Assembly (NCBI RefSeq): GCF_003319175.1
Contig: NZ_QOHK01000004.1
Span: 124,001-188,000 of the forward strand
Direction: 5' to 3'
Length of the DNA: 64,000 bases
DNA from: Blastococcus sp. TF02-8
Lineage (GTDB): Bacteria; Actinomycetota; Actinomycetes; Mycobacteriales; Geodermatophilaceae
Every line of letters begins with the position of its first letter. The stretch's first letter is position 1. The position numbers and the translations under genes were made by a program. The notes beneath the pieces were generated by a model that was not told the DNA's origin, did no database searches, and worked only from the letters and a program-made list of their open reading frames with translations. This document shows positions 22,478 to 32,062 of the stretch, in pieces.

Positions 22478-25365
22478 CGGATCACCACCTCGTCCTCGCC
22501 CAGCTCGATCGGGTCGTCGTCGTCCTCCTGGCGGTCGACCTCCGCGCCCAGGCTGCGCAGCACGTCGAGGACCAGTCCCACGACGATGAGGTAGACGCCC
22601 ATGTCGAAGAACAGCGACGTCACGAGCTTGACGTCGCCGAGCACCGGCAGCGTCGTCTCGAGGATCGCCGTCTGCAGCACCTCCGCGCCGAGGAACAGCC
22701 CACCCGCGCCGGTCGCGCCGGCGAAGAGCAGGCCGGCGCCCAGCAGCACGCCCGGGTCGACCGGAGCCGCCTCGCCGAGCTCGTAGCGGCCGCCGGCCAG
22801 GTAGCGGAGCACCAGGGCCAGACCGGCGACCAGACCGCCGGCGAAGCCGCCGCCCGGCTCGTTGTGGCCGGAGAACAGCAGGTACAGCGAGAACACCAGG
22901 ATCGTGTGGAAGAGCACCCGGGTGATCACCTCGAGGACCACCGAGCGCCGCTCCGGCGGCAGGGTGACGCTGGCGGCGAGCCACCGGCCGCGGGGGGCAC
23001 GGCCACCGCCGGCCGGGGTGTCGCCGCCGTGGGTGGCGCCGGCCGCGGGGTCGAGCCGGTCCACCGCTCCGGTGCGCCGGCGCAGGAAGACCAGGCTGGC
23101 CACCCCGGTCGCGGCGACGACGAGCAGCGAGATCTCGCCGAGGGTGTCCCAGGCACGGATGTCGACCAGGGTCACGTTGACGATGTTCTTGCCGCCGCCG
23201 AAGCCGTAGGCTTCCTCGGGGTAGTCGGCCGAGACCGGGGGCGCGTCGCGGGCGCCGATCGCCACCGCGCTGGCCGCGGCCATCAGGGCGCCCACCCCCA
23301 CCGCGATGACCCCACGCACCAGCCGCTCGCGCGGACGGTGCCGCTCGGAGATGTCCTTGGGCAGCTGGCGCAGCACCAGCACGAAGGTCACCAGGGTCAG
23401 CGTCTCGACCAGGAACTGCGTGAGCGCGAGGTCGGGGGCGCCCTGCAGCGCGAACAGCACCGCCAGCCCGTAGCCGGTGACGCCCACGACGAGCACCGCG
23501 GACAGCCGCTGGCGGATGCGCAGCGACATCGCCGCCGCGGCGAGCACGACGACGCCGACGAGCGCCTGCACGGGGCTGTCCCAGGCGCGCCACTCCCCCG
23601 GCCAGGGCGCTCGGGTGAGCAGCAGGGTGCCGGGCAGGGCCAGGACGACGACGAGGATCGTGCCCAGGTAGGCCGGCAGCGAGCCGCGCTGCGTGGTGCC
23701 GGTGACCAGGATCGACAGCCGGTCGAGGCCCTGGACCACGTTCCAGTAGCCCTCGTCGGCCGAGGCGCCCACCGCCAGCCGGCGCTGGGTGCGCGTGACC
23801 GCGGCACGACCGGCGAACAGGGCGGCGCCGCCGAGCAGGCTGACGGCGGAGAGGGCGAGGGCCGGCTGCCAGCCGTGCCACAGACCCAGGTGCTCGGGCT
23901 CCGGGGCGAACAGCGGGAGGGTGTCGGCGTACCCGGCGACCAGGTGCTCGAGCAGGGGGCTGGCCGGCCCGGCCAGGAGCCCGGCCAGGGCGAGCACCGC
24001 CGGCGCCGCGAGGAAGAGGGCTCCGGGCCGCGAGTCGGCGCCGACGGGCTCGACCACCTCGCGCTTGCGCGCGAACGCCCCCCAGACGAAGCGGGCGGAG
24101 TAGCCGGCGGTGAGCGCGGAACCGAGCACCAGCACCGCGAGGACGACGGCCGCCGCGGTGCGGTCGGGCAGCCCGGCGTCCCACAGCCCGGCGAACGCGG
24201 CCTCCTTGCCGACGAACCCGAGCAGCGGCGGCACACCGGCCATCGAGGCCGCGCCCAGGCAGCCGATCACGGCCACGACGGGCAGCTCACGCCCCAGCCC
24301 GGAGAGCCGGCGCAGGTCGCGGGTGCCCGTGGCGTGGTCGATGACGCCGACGGTGAGGAAGAGCGTGGACTTGAACAGCGCGTGCGCCAGCGTCATCGCC
24401 AGCCCCGCCGCGGCGAGCTCCCGGCTGCCGGCGCCCATCAGCACCACGAGGAAGCCGAGCTGGCTCACCGTGCCGAAGGCCAGGAGCAGCTTGAGATCGG
24501 TCTGCCGCAGCGCCCGGTACCCGCCCACGAGCATCGTGGCCGCGCCGAGGCCGAGCACCACGGGCCGCCAGCCGGGCTGGTCGGCCAGGCCGGGGGCGAG
24601 CCGGGCCACCAGGTAGATCCCCGCCTTGACCATGGCCGCAGCGTGCAGGTACGCGCTGACCGGGGTCGGCGCCTCCATGGCCGCAGGCAACCAGAAGTGG
24701 AACGGCACCATCGCCGACTTGGTGACCGCCCCGGCCAGGACCAGCAGCGTGCCGGCGACCATGGCGGTGCCGGAGCCGGGCTTCGACACGACCTCGGAGA
24801 GCAGGTGGGTGCCGCTGGCCCGGCCGATCAGCAGCAACCCGACCAGCATCGCCAGCCCGCCCGCGGTCGTGAGCACCAGCGCCTGGCTGGCCGCGCGCCG
24901 GGCGGCGAGCCGACGGCCGTCGCCACCGATGAGCAGGAAGGAGAAGACGGTCGTCAGCTCCCAGAACACGTACAGGAGCAGCAGGTCGTCGGCGAGGACG
25001 AGGCCCAGCATCGCGCCGGCGAACGCCGTGAGCGTCCCGGCGAAGCGTCCGGTGCCGTCGGCGTCCGGCTCGACGTAGCGGGCGCAGTAGACGAGGACCA
25101 GGGCTCCGACGCCGGTGACCAGCGCGGCGAGGGTGAGCGCGAGGGCGTCGAGCCGCAGGACGATCTCGAGGTCGAGCGTCGGGATCCAGGGCACCGTCTC
25201 GCGGAGGTCGCCACCGTCGGTGACCGAGCCGAGCCGGCTGACGATCCAGCCGAAGCTCGCCGCGGGGACGAGCGCGAGGGCGAGGAACGCCTGCCGACCC
25301 CACCAGCGCACGAGCAGCGGCGCGAGGGCCGCGGCGGCCAGGTGGAGCAGCAGGAGTGCGAGCAC
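22474..25365 (-). CDS. mnhA: Fused Mrp antiporter subunits A and B
   Basis: The 963-residue protein joins MrpA and MrpB. The N-terminal two thirds is a NuoL-like ion-translocating unit with KSAMVPFHFWLPAAMEAPTPVSAYLHAA and KEAAFAG, followed by the DUF4040 region (QGAPDLALTQFLVETLTLV). The C-terminal part from about residue 790 is MnhB-like (ITRVLFHTILVFSLYLLFSGHNEPGGGFAGG). It moves cations across the membrane with the other subunits and supports alkaline and salt tolerance. GTG start; a TAGGCT hexamer lies about 33 bases upstream. This is the first of six genes joined by four-base overlaps. Confidence 0.94.
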
Positions 25366-25397
25366 GGGTCTCCGGGAGGTCGGCCGGCGGTCCCCCC

Positions 25398-25403
25398 AGC
25401 CTA
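25398..25403 (-). promoter_or_regulatory. -10 element of the mnh operon
   Basis: TAGGCT on the minus strand gives a leader of roughly 26 bases before the mnhA GTG at 25365. Confidence 0.45.
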
Positions 25404-25437
25404 CCGGCGCCGGGGATGACGATCAGGAGAGCTGATC

Positions 25438-25483
25438 GTTCCGGGTCCTCCCTCGCGGTCGACGGTGAGGGAGGACCCGGAAC
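25438..25483 (-). terminator. Terminator of the ABC-F gene
   Basis: A perfect 17-bp stem (25438-25454 with 25467-25483) closes a 12-base loop between the ABC-F stop and the mnh promoter. It adjoins a second hairpin of 8 bp (25419-25426 with 25432-25439), and the sequence GGTGAGGGAGGAC of its 3' arm is repeated at 25484-25496. Confidence 0.88.
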
Positions 25484-25506
25484 GGTGAGGGAGGACGGCG
25501 GCCGGG

Positions 25507-27324
25507 TCAGCCCTCGGCCACCTCGGCGGCGGCGAGCCACTCCTCCTCGACCTGCTCCTTCTCCGCCTGCACCGCCCGCAGCTGCGCGTCGAGCTCCGCG
25601 GCCTTCGCGTAGTCGGTCGCCGCGGCGGCCAGCTGCTCGTGCAGCTTCTTCTCGTCGGCGTCCAGCTTGAGCATCCGCCGCTCCAGCTTGGCCGCCTCCT
25701 TCTTGGCCGCCCGCGCCTCCGCGGCCGACACCGACGGCGTCGACTGCTGCGCGCCCACCGACCGCCCACCGCCGTCGCCGGATGCCGTGGTCAGCGGCGC
25801 TCCCCCGGCCGCCCGGCGCTGCAGGTACTCCTCGACGCCGCCGGGCAGCTCGGCCAGCGTCCCGTCCCCGAGCAGCGCGACGACCTTGTCGCACACCCGG
25901 TCGACGAAGTACCGGTCGTGGCTGACCACGAGCACGGTGCCGGGGAACGAGTCGAGCAGGTCCTCCAGCGCGGTGAGGGTGTCGATGTCGAGGTCGTTGG
26001 TCGGCTCGTCGAGGATCAGCACGTTCGGCTCGGCCATGAGCAGCCGCAGCAGCTGCAGCCGCCGCCGCTCGCCGCCGGAGAGGTCGCCGACGGGCGTCCA
26101 CTGCCGGTTGGCGGCGAAGCCGAACCGCTCGGCCAGGGACGACGCCGAGATCTCCTGGTTGCCGATGCGGGCGATGCGGGCGACGTCCTGCACCGCCTCG
26201 ACCACCCGCAGCGTGCGCGGCAGCTCGGTCACGTGCTGCGAGAGGTACGCCGGCGACACCGTCTGGCCGACCACGACACGACCCGCGTCCGGCGTCGTCT
26301 CCCCGACCAGCAGCTTGAGCAGCGAGGTCTTGCCCGCACCGTTCACGCCGACGACGCCGATCCGGTCCCCCGGCCCGACGTGCCAGGTGAGGTCCCGGAA
26401 CAGCGTGCGGGGCCCGTCCTCGGTCGGGACGGCGTAGTCGACGTCCTCGACGTCGTAGACGGTCCGGCCCAGACGCTTCGCGGCGAAGCCCTTCAACGCC
26501 ATCGAGTCCCGCGCCGGCGGTTCGTCGGCGATCAGCGCCTGCGCGGCCTCGATGCGGAACTTCGGCTTGCTGGTGCGGGCCGGCGGGCCACGGCGCAGCC
26601 AGGCCAGCTCCTTGCGCACCAGGTTGAGCCGCCGCTCCTCGGTGACCGAGGCGATCCGCGCCCGCTCGGCCCGGGCCAGCGTGTAGGCCGAGTAGCCCCC
26701 CTCGTAGGCGTGCACGGCGCCGTCGGCGACCTCCCACGTGGTCGAGCAGACCTCGTCGAGGAACCACCGGTCGTGGGTGACGACGACCAGCCCGCCGGTG
26801 CGGCGCTTCACGTACTCGGCCAGCCAGGCCACGCCCTCGACGTCGAGGTGGTTGGTCGGCTCGTCGAGCACCAGCAGGTCCAGCGGGCGGATGAGCTGGG
26901 CGGCCAGCGCGACCCGGCGGCGCTCGCCACCGGACATCGGGGCGACGGGGGCGTCGAGGCCCAGCCGATCGAGCTCCAGCCCGGTCAGCACCGAGCGGAC
27001 GGCGGCGTCGCCGGCCCACTCGTGCTCGGCGGCGAACATCGACGAGGGGAGGACGACGTCGCGCACCGTCGTCCCCGGCGGGAGGGTGCCGGACTGGTCG
27101 AGCACGCCCATCGCCAGGTCGCCGCGGCGGGTGACGCGCCCCGAGTCGGGCTCCTCGACGCCGGTGAGCAGGGAGAGCAGCGTGCTCTTGCCGCCGCCGT
27201 TGCGGCCGACGATGCCGATCCGCTCGCCGGCCGCGACGCCGAGGGAGACGTCGTCGAGGACGACGGTGGTGCCGAATGCCTTGTGCACCCGCTCGAAGTT
27301 GACCAGGTTGAGGGGCGCGCTCAC
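25507..27324 (-). CDS. ABC-F family ATPase
   Basis: The 605-residue protein has two ATP-binding cassettes and no membrane segments, the ABC-F plan of ribosome-associated ATPases (EttA, Uup, and antibiotic protection factors). Walker A motifs are GRNGGGKST and GVNGAGKTS; the signatures are MSGGERRR and LSGGERRR; both Walker B sites read LVLDEPTNHLD or LILDEPTNDLD. A charged coiled coil closes the protein (about residues 525-600), most like Uup. GTG start at 27324, with a possible -10 GATACT at 27354-27359. Drug resistance cannot be inferred from sequence alone. Confidence 0.9.
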   Translation of the reverse strand: MSAPLNLVNFERVHKAFGTTVVLDDVSLGVAAGERIGIVGRNGGGKSTLLSLLTGVEEPDSGRVTRRGDLAMGVLDQSGTLPPGTTVRDVVLPSSMFAAEHEWAGDAAVRSVLTGLELDRLGLDAPVAPMSGGERRRVALAAQLIRPLDLLVLDEPTNHLDVEGVAWLAEYVKRRTGGLVVVTHDRWFLDEVCSTTWEVADGAVHAYEGGYSAYTLARAERARIASVTEERRLNLVRKELAWLRRGPPARTSKPKFRIEAAQALIADEPPARDSMALKGFAAKRLGRTVYDVEDVDYAVPTEDGPRTLFRDLTWHVGPGDRIGVVGVNGAGKTSLLKLLVGETTPDAGRVVVGQTVSPAYLSQHVTELPRTLRVVEAVQDVARIARIGNQEISASSLAERFGFAANRQWTPVGDLSGGERRRLQLLRLLMAEPNVLILDEPTNDLDIDTLTALEDLLDSFPGTVLVVSHDRYFVDRVCDKVVALLGDGTLAELPGGVEEYLQRRAAGGAPLTTASGDGGGRSVGAQQSTPSVSAAEARAAKKEAAKLERRMLKLDADEKKLHEQLAAAATDYAKAAELDAQLRAVQAEKEQVEEEWLAAAEVAEG

Positions 27325-27439
27325 CGGCTGCTCGCAGAAGTCATGAGGCCCTCAGTATCCGTCGGTGCGGACGGCGGTGTCCGAGGGGGACACCGGCGGC
27401 GGGAACACCGGGCGGCACGGGACGTTGGTGCGGGTAGTT

Positions 27440-27453
27440 GTTGAGCGCTCAAC
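27440..27453. promoter_or_regulatory. Perfect 14-bp palindrome, likely repressor operator
   Basis: GTTGAGCGCTCAAC is a perfect palindrome lying one base before the GAGGAG ribosome-binding site (27454-27459) of the first pirin gene. The TTGA-N4-TCAA core resembles operators bound by MarR-type dimers. A repressor here would block both initiation and early elongation. No regulator gene is adjacent. Confidence 0.6.
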
Positions 27454-27464
27454 GAGGAGCCGGC

Positions 27465-28478
27465 ATGCCCGCTGTCACCGTCGAGGACACCACTGCCCTG
27501 CCGCGCGTGCCGCTGCCGGCTCCCCGCACCGTGCGCCGGCGCACCCGGTCGGTCACCACGGCTCCCTCGGGCTTCGAGGGCGAGGGCTTCCCCGTGCGCC
27601 GGGCCTTCGCCGGCGTCGACCTCCGTGCCCTCGACCCGTTCATCCACATGGATCAGATGGGCGAGGTCGAGTACGCGCCGGGCGAGCCCAAGGGCACCAG
27701 CTGGCACCCGCACCGCGGCTTCGAGACCGTCACCTACATCATCGACGGCACCTTCGAGCACGCCGACTCCCACGGCGGCGGCGGGACGATCAGCAACGGC
27801 GACACCCAGTGGATGACCGCCGGCGGCGGCGTCCTGCACATCGAGCGGCCGCCGGAGCAGCTGGTCGTCAGCGGCGGCCTCTTCCACGGGCTGCAGCTCT
27901 GGGTGAACCTGCCGCGCGCCCGGAAGTGGGTGGAACCCCGCTACCAGGACCTGCGCGCCAACGCCTCGGTGCTGCTGGCCAGCCCCGACGCCGGCGCCCT
28001 CCTGCGGGTCATCGCCGGGGACGTCGCCGGCCACACCGGCCCGGGCTCCACGTACACCCCGATGGCGATGGTGCACGCCACCGTCTCCCCGGGCGCCACG
28101 CTGGACCTGCCGTGGCGGCCGGACTTCAACGCCCTGGTCTACGTGCTCTCCGGCGCCGGCTCGGTGGGCATCGACGGTGCGCCGGTGCGGACCGGCCAGC
28201 TCGCCGTCCTCGGCCCCGGTGACACGGTGACCGTGCACGGCGCCGTCCACCAGGAGTCGCGCACCCCGGCGCTGGACGTCGTCATCCTCGGCGGCCGGCC
28301 GATCGGCGAGCCGATCGCCATGTACGGGCCGTTCGTCATGAACACCCCCGAGGAGGTGCGGGACGCCTTCGCCGACTTCTCGGCCGGAAGGCTCGGGAGC
28401 GTGCCGGCCCTCCGGGTCGGCGCGGCGGTTCCGCACGCCGGCGTCCGGGGTCAGACTGGTCCGGCAGACGAGCGGTAG
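27465..28478 (+). CDS. Pirin family protein
   Basis: This 337-residue bicupin contains the pirin metal site in order: WHPHRGFETVTYIIDG (two histidines), the HADSHGGGG loop, and MTAGGGVLHIERP (histidine and glutamate). Iron-binding pirins act as quercetin 2,3-dioxygenases or as redox-sensing regulators in different organisms; which applies here is not known. The second cupin half (from about residue 190) ends with AMYGPFVMNTPEEV, the typical pirin C-terminal motif. The ATG at 27465 has GAGGAG 5 bases upstream, just after a palindromic operator. A second pirin follows after 8 bases. Confidence 0.88.
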   Translation: MPAVTVEDTTALPRVPLPAPRTVRRRTRSVTTAPSGFEGEGFPVRRAFAGVDLRALDPFIHMDQMGEVEYAPGEPKGTSWHPHRGFETVTYIIDGTFEHADSHGGGGTISNGDTQWMTAGGGVLHIERPPEQLVVSGGLFHGLQLWVNLPRARKWVEPRYQDLRANASVLLASPDAGALLRVIAGDVAGHTGPGSTYTPMAMVHATVSPGATLDLPWRPDFNALVYVLSGAGSVGIDGAPVRTGQLAVLGPGDTVTVHGAVHQESRTPALDVVILGGRPIGEPIAMYGPFVMNTPEEVRDAFADFSAGRLGSVPALRVGAAVPHAGVRGQTGPADER

Positions 28479-28486
28479 GAGTTCCC

Positions 28487-29455
28487 ATGAGCAACCTGGA
28501 CCGACGCCCGGCCGCCCGTGAGCTGGGCGGGACGCAGCAGACCTCGACCGGCCCGGTCCTGGACCTGCTGCCGGCCAAGGAGGTGCTGCTCGGCGAGTCC
28601 ACCCGGGTGCGCCGGCTCCTGCCCACCCTGGGCCGGCGGATGGTCGGCGCGTGGGCGTTCGTCGACCACTACGGCCCCGACGACATCGCGACCGCGCCCG
28701 GCATGCAGGTCGCGCCGCACCCGCACACCGGCCTGCAGACCGTCTCGTGGCTGCTCGACGGCGAGGTGCACCACCGCGACTCGCTCGGCAGCGACGCGAC
28801 GATCCGGCCCGGTGAGCTGGCGCTGATGACGGCGGGCCACGGCATCTCCCACTCCGAGCAGTCCCCCGCCTCGCATCCGCGGTTCCTGCACGGCGCCCAG
28901 CTCTGGGTCGCCCTGCCCGACGCCGACCGCGAGGTGGCACCGCACTTCGAGCACCACGACGCACTGCCGGGCTTCAGCTCCGACGGGCTGCGCAGCACGG
29001 TGCTCATGGGCTCCTTCGCCGGCACCACCTCCCCGGGCCGCGCCTACACCCCGCTGATGGGCGCCGACCTGGACCTCACCGCCGGCGCCGACGTGGAGAT
29101 CCCGCTGGAGCCGGACTTCGAGTACGCGCTGCTGGCCTCCTCCGGCTCGGCGTCGATCGAGGAGGTCACGCTCGAACGCGGCGCGATGCTCTACCTGGGC
29201 ACCGGACGACGGTCGCTGCGGCTGCGCGCCCCCGAAGCGGCGCGGCTGCTGCTCCTGGGCGGCGAGCCGTTCGAGGAGCGCCTGGTCATGTGGTGGAACT
29301 TCGTCGGCCGCTCCAGCGAGGAGATCGCCGCGTACGCCGAGCAGTGGAACGCCGAGGACGAGCGGTTCGGCGCCGTCGTCGGCTACGACGGCGACCGGCT
29401 CACCGCGCCGCCCCTCCCGCCGGTCCCCCTCGTCGCGCGCGGGCGGGTCCGATGA
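28487..29455 (+). CDS. Second pirin family protein
   Basis: The 322-residue protein is a pirin paralogue with the metal-binding set APHPHTGLQTVSWLLDG, HHRDSLGS and MTAGHGISHSEQSP. It differs from the first pirin in having HPHTGL instead of HPHRGF and a longer N-terminal segment. The C-terminus MWWNFVGRSSEEIAAYAEQWN is typical of the branch annotated as YhhW-like pirins. The ATG at 28487 follows an AGGAG at 28477-28481. Its stop overlaps the PPOX start (ATGA), so three genes form one operon under the palindrome. No quercetin or aromatic pathway genes are adjacent. Confidence 0.88.
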   Translation: MSNLDRRPAARELGGTQQTSTGPVLDLLPAKEVLLGESTRVRRLLPTLGRRMVGAWAFVDHYGPDDIATAPGMQVAPHPHTGLQTVSWLLDGEVHHRDSLGSDATIRPGELALMTAGHGISHSEQSPASHPRFLHGAQLWVALPDADREVAPHFEHHDALPGFSSDGLRSTVLMGSFAGTTSPGRAYTPLMGADLDLTAGADVEIPLEPDFEYALLASSGSASIEEVTLERGAMLYLGTGRRSLRLRAPEAARLLLLGGEPFEERLVMWWNFVGRSSEEIAAYAEQWNAEDERFGAVVGYDGDRLTAPPLPPVPLVARGRVR

Positions 29456-29874
29456 CCGTCGACCCGAGGATGCTCGCGTTCGTCGCCGAGCAGCGCTGGG
29501 GCGTGCTGGCCACGGTCAAGCGCGACGGCCGGCCCCAGCTGTCCAACGTCGGCTACGCCTGGGACGACGGCCTGATCCGCGTCTCGGTGACCGCCGACCG
29601 GGCCAAGACCCGCAACCTGCAGCGCGATCCGCGGGTCACGCTGCACGTCGCGTCGAAGGACTTCTGGACCTGGGTCGCCGTGGAGGGCACCGCCGAGCTC
29701 ACCCCCGTCGCCGCGGAACCACACGACGCCACGGTGGAGGAGCTGGTCGCCTACTACCGCGGCATCTCGGGCGAGCACGAGGACTGGGACCAGTACCGGG
29801 CCGCCATGGTCGCCGATTGCCGGCTGGTGGTCCGGTTCCGCCCGGAGCACGTCTACGGGCAGCTCCCCGGCTGA
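29452..29874 (+). CDS. PPOX-class F420/FMN-dependent protein
   Basis: This 140-residue split-barrel protein belongs to the pyridoxamine 5'-phosphate oxidase-like superfamily; short actinobacterial members with WGVLATVKRDGRPQLSNVGYAW and TADRAKTRNLQRDPRVTLHV usually bind coenzyme F420 and reduce small organic substrates. The C-terminal VRFRPEHVYGQLP is also typical. ATG start overlapping the pirin stop, so it is translationally coupled to the pirin pair and may handle a related redox substrate, which is inference. Confidence 0.85.
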   Translation: MTVDPRMLAFVAEQRWGVLATVKRDGRPQLSNVGYAWDDGLIRVSVTADRAKTRNLQRDPRVTLHVASKDFWTWVAVEGTAELTPVAAEPHDATVEELVAYYRGISGEHEDWDQYRAAMVADCRLVVRFRPEHVYGQLPG

Positions 29875-29916
29875 CACCCGGCCGGCCCCGCGCCGTCCGG
29901 GGAGCCGTGGCGGAGG

Positions 29917-31944
29917 TCAGAAACGGCCACCGCCCGAGCTGCGGCCTCCGCCGCCTCCGCCGAAGCTTCCCCGTCCGAAGCTGCCACCGAAGCCTCCGCC
30001 GCCGCCGAAGCCGCCACCGAACCCGCCGGAGGAACGCCCCCCGCCGAGCAGGATGCCGCCCAGCACCAGGCTGCCCAGGTCCACGCCACCCCGCCGGTAG
30101 CCGCCACCGAAGCCGCCCGGCATGCCCCCGCCGAAGCCACCGCCGTAGCCGGAGTTCCAGCGGTCGACATCGTCCTGGGCGACGTCGAGCGCGTGCTCGG
30201 CGAGCAGCCTCGCCTGCTGCGCCGAGCGCAGCGCCGACACCGGGTCCGTGCCGGCCTGGTCGACCGCGGCCTCCAGGTAGCGCCGGGCCTCGGCCAGGCG
30301 GGTCCGCGCCTCCGGGCCGACGGCGCCCCGCCGGGTGTCGACGAAGTCGGTGGCCGCGGCGACCGTGGACCGCGCGGTCACCAGCGCCTGGTCCAGCGAC
30401 GCCGCCGCGCGGCGGGCCTGCGTCTGCGCGTCACGGGCGGTGGACAGCGTCTGCTCGAGGGCGGCGTCGGCGTCCTCCAGCTGGCGAAGCGCGGCCAGCG
30501 GGTCACCGGGTGAGCCGTCGGCCGGACGCAGCGCGGTGTCGGCCGCGGCGAGCGCCGCCTCTGCCCGGGCGATCTGGGGCTCCAGCCCGCTGCGGTCACC
30601 GCCCCGGACCAGGGCTCGCGCCTCGGCGAGGTCCTTCTCGGTCTCCGCGCGCGCCGCAGCCACCCGTCCGCCCGCGGCGTCGAGATCGGCGGCGAGCCGC
30701 CCGACGGCGTCCAGCAGCGTCTCGGTCTGGGCCACGGCGTCCTCGGCCGCCCGCACGTCGCCGACGGCGTCCCCGCCCCGCCCGGCGGCCAGCGCCTCGC
30801 GGGCCTCCCGGATCTCCTGGTCGGCGGCGTCGAGGCGGGCAGCTGCCTGCGTCACGTTGTCGACGACCGACACCACGGCGGAGCCGGCGAACCGCTGCCG
30901 CAGGCCGGCAAGACGCTGCTCCTCCTGGGGCAGCCGGCCGCGCAGCGCCGCGATCCGCGGTTCGAGCGCGTCGAGCACCTGCGGGGCGTTCTTCTCCAGG
31001 TCGCGCAGCTGCTGGAACGCCGCGCTCTGCTCGTCCAGCCGGGCGCCGGCACCCTTCGTGAGCGAGAGGATCTCCGCGAGCATGCGCCGCGTCGTCGGCT
31101 CGTCCTCCGGGGTCTCGTCGTCCAGCTGCTGCCGCAGCGAGAACGCGCGGGAGAGCTCGGCCTTCGACTGCTTCAGCGCCGTCCCGAACCCGGCGACCGC
31201 CTCCTCGCCGTACTGCACGCGGGCGAAGTCCAGGTCGAGCTGCGAGGTCTTGACCGCCTCGTCCAGCTCCAGCAGCGACTCGCTGGCGCGGCCCTGCAGC
31301 TGGTCGGTCGGCATGCCCTCGTAGGGGTCGCGCTCCCGCGGGCGGCCGGCGGGCAGCGCCCGCCCTCCGCGGTTCCGGCGCGACCGGCTGACCAGGTAGG
31401 CGCCACCGCCGACAACGGCGATCCCACCCAGCACCGCGAGGGTCGCCCCGCCTCCGCCGCCGGATCCGCCGTCGGAGGCCGCGTCCCCGGGGTCGGCGCC
31501 CCTCAGCAGCGCCGCGAACGCGCTCACCCCACCGGCCCAGTCGTCCTCGGCGAGGTAGGGCTCCACCTCCTCGGCGGTGCGGTCGGCCAGCTCGGCCTCC
31601 GACAGCGGCGAGGCCGGCGGACGGGAGAACCCGTAGGCACGGTCCTGCACGGCCACGACGAGCAGCGCGTCGTTGCGACCCAGCTGGCTGAGCTCGGCGG
31701 TCGCGCTGGCCCAGTCCTTGCCCTCTGCCCCGTCGAAGCTGGCCACGAAGGCGACGAACAGCTGGATGCCGTTGGCCTTCCGCAGCTGGTCGACGGCTCG
31801 CTGGACCTCGTCCTCGTCCCCCTGCAGGGCGCCCACCTGGTCGGTGACCTGGTCGGTCAGCCGGAACGGGGGCACTGCCTGGGCGGGGCCGCCCGTGAGC
31901 ACGAGGAGGGCGAGGACGCCCAGGACGACGCACAACCGGCGCAC
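29917..31944 (-). CDS. TPM-domain membrane protein with coiled coil and Gly-rich tail
   Basis: This 675-residue protein has a signal peptide (cleavage likely after AQA at 24) and a TPM domain (about 30-165) with VDQLRKANGIQLFVAFVASF. One membrane helix lies near 175-195, then about 390 residues of charged, alanine-rich helices that should form coiled coils, and a C-terminus of Gly/Ser repeats ending SSGGGRF. The Gly-rich end resembles that of YgcG-type TPM proteins. TPM proteins occur in membranes and have been linked to phosphatase activity or photosystem repair, but this long helical form has no assigned role. The GTG at 31944 is fixed by a strong AGGAGGT 6 bases upstream. It converges on the PPOX gene. 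Confidence 0.8.
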   Translation of the reverse strand: MRRLCVVLGVLALLVLTGGPAQAVPPFRLTDQVTDQVGALQGDEDEVQRAVDQLRKANGIQLFVAFVASFDGAEGKDWASATAELSQLGRNDALLVVAVQDRAYGFSRPPASPLSEAELADRTAEEVEPYLAEDDWAGGVSAFAALLRGADPGDAASDGGSGGGGGATLAVLGGIAVVGGGAYLVSRSRRNRGGRALPAGRPRERDPYEGMPTDQLQGRASESLLELDEAVKTSQLDLDFARVQYGEEAVAGFGTALKQSKAELSRAFSLRQQLDDETPEDEPTTRRMLAEILSLTKGAGARLDEQSAAFQQLRDLEKNAPQVLDALEPRIAALRGRLPQEEQRLAGLRQRFAGSAVVSVVDNVTQAAARLDAADQEIREAREALAAGRGGDAVGDVRAAEDAVAQTETLLDAVGRLAADLDAAGGRVAAARAETEKDLAEARALVRGGDRSGLEPQIARAEAALAAADTALRPADGSPGDPLAALRQLEDADAALEQTLSTARDAQTQARRAAASLDQALVTARSTVAAATDFVDTRRGAVGPEARTRLAEARRYLEAAVDQAGTDPVSALRSAQQARLLAEHALDVAQDDVDRWNSGYGGGFGGGMPGGFGGGYRRGGVDLGSLVLGGILLGGGRSSGGFGGGFGGGGGFGGSFGRGSFGGGGGGRSSGGGRF

Positions 31945-32062
31945 GGGGGGACCTCCTGGACGGGCGGGGCGGAACGGCTCGACCCTACCGACGCGCGAGG
32001 GGTCCGGCCCGGTCGCCGTGGGTAGGGCCGGTCGACCGCATCCCACCGAACCAGGAGGCCCC

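Noticed and set aside
29886-29902. CCCCG/CGGGG hairpin between the PPOX and TPM genes
   Set aside because: Only 5 bp of stem, not enough to call a terminator.
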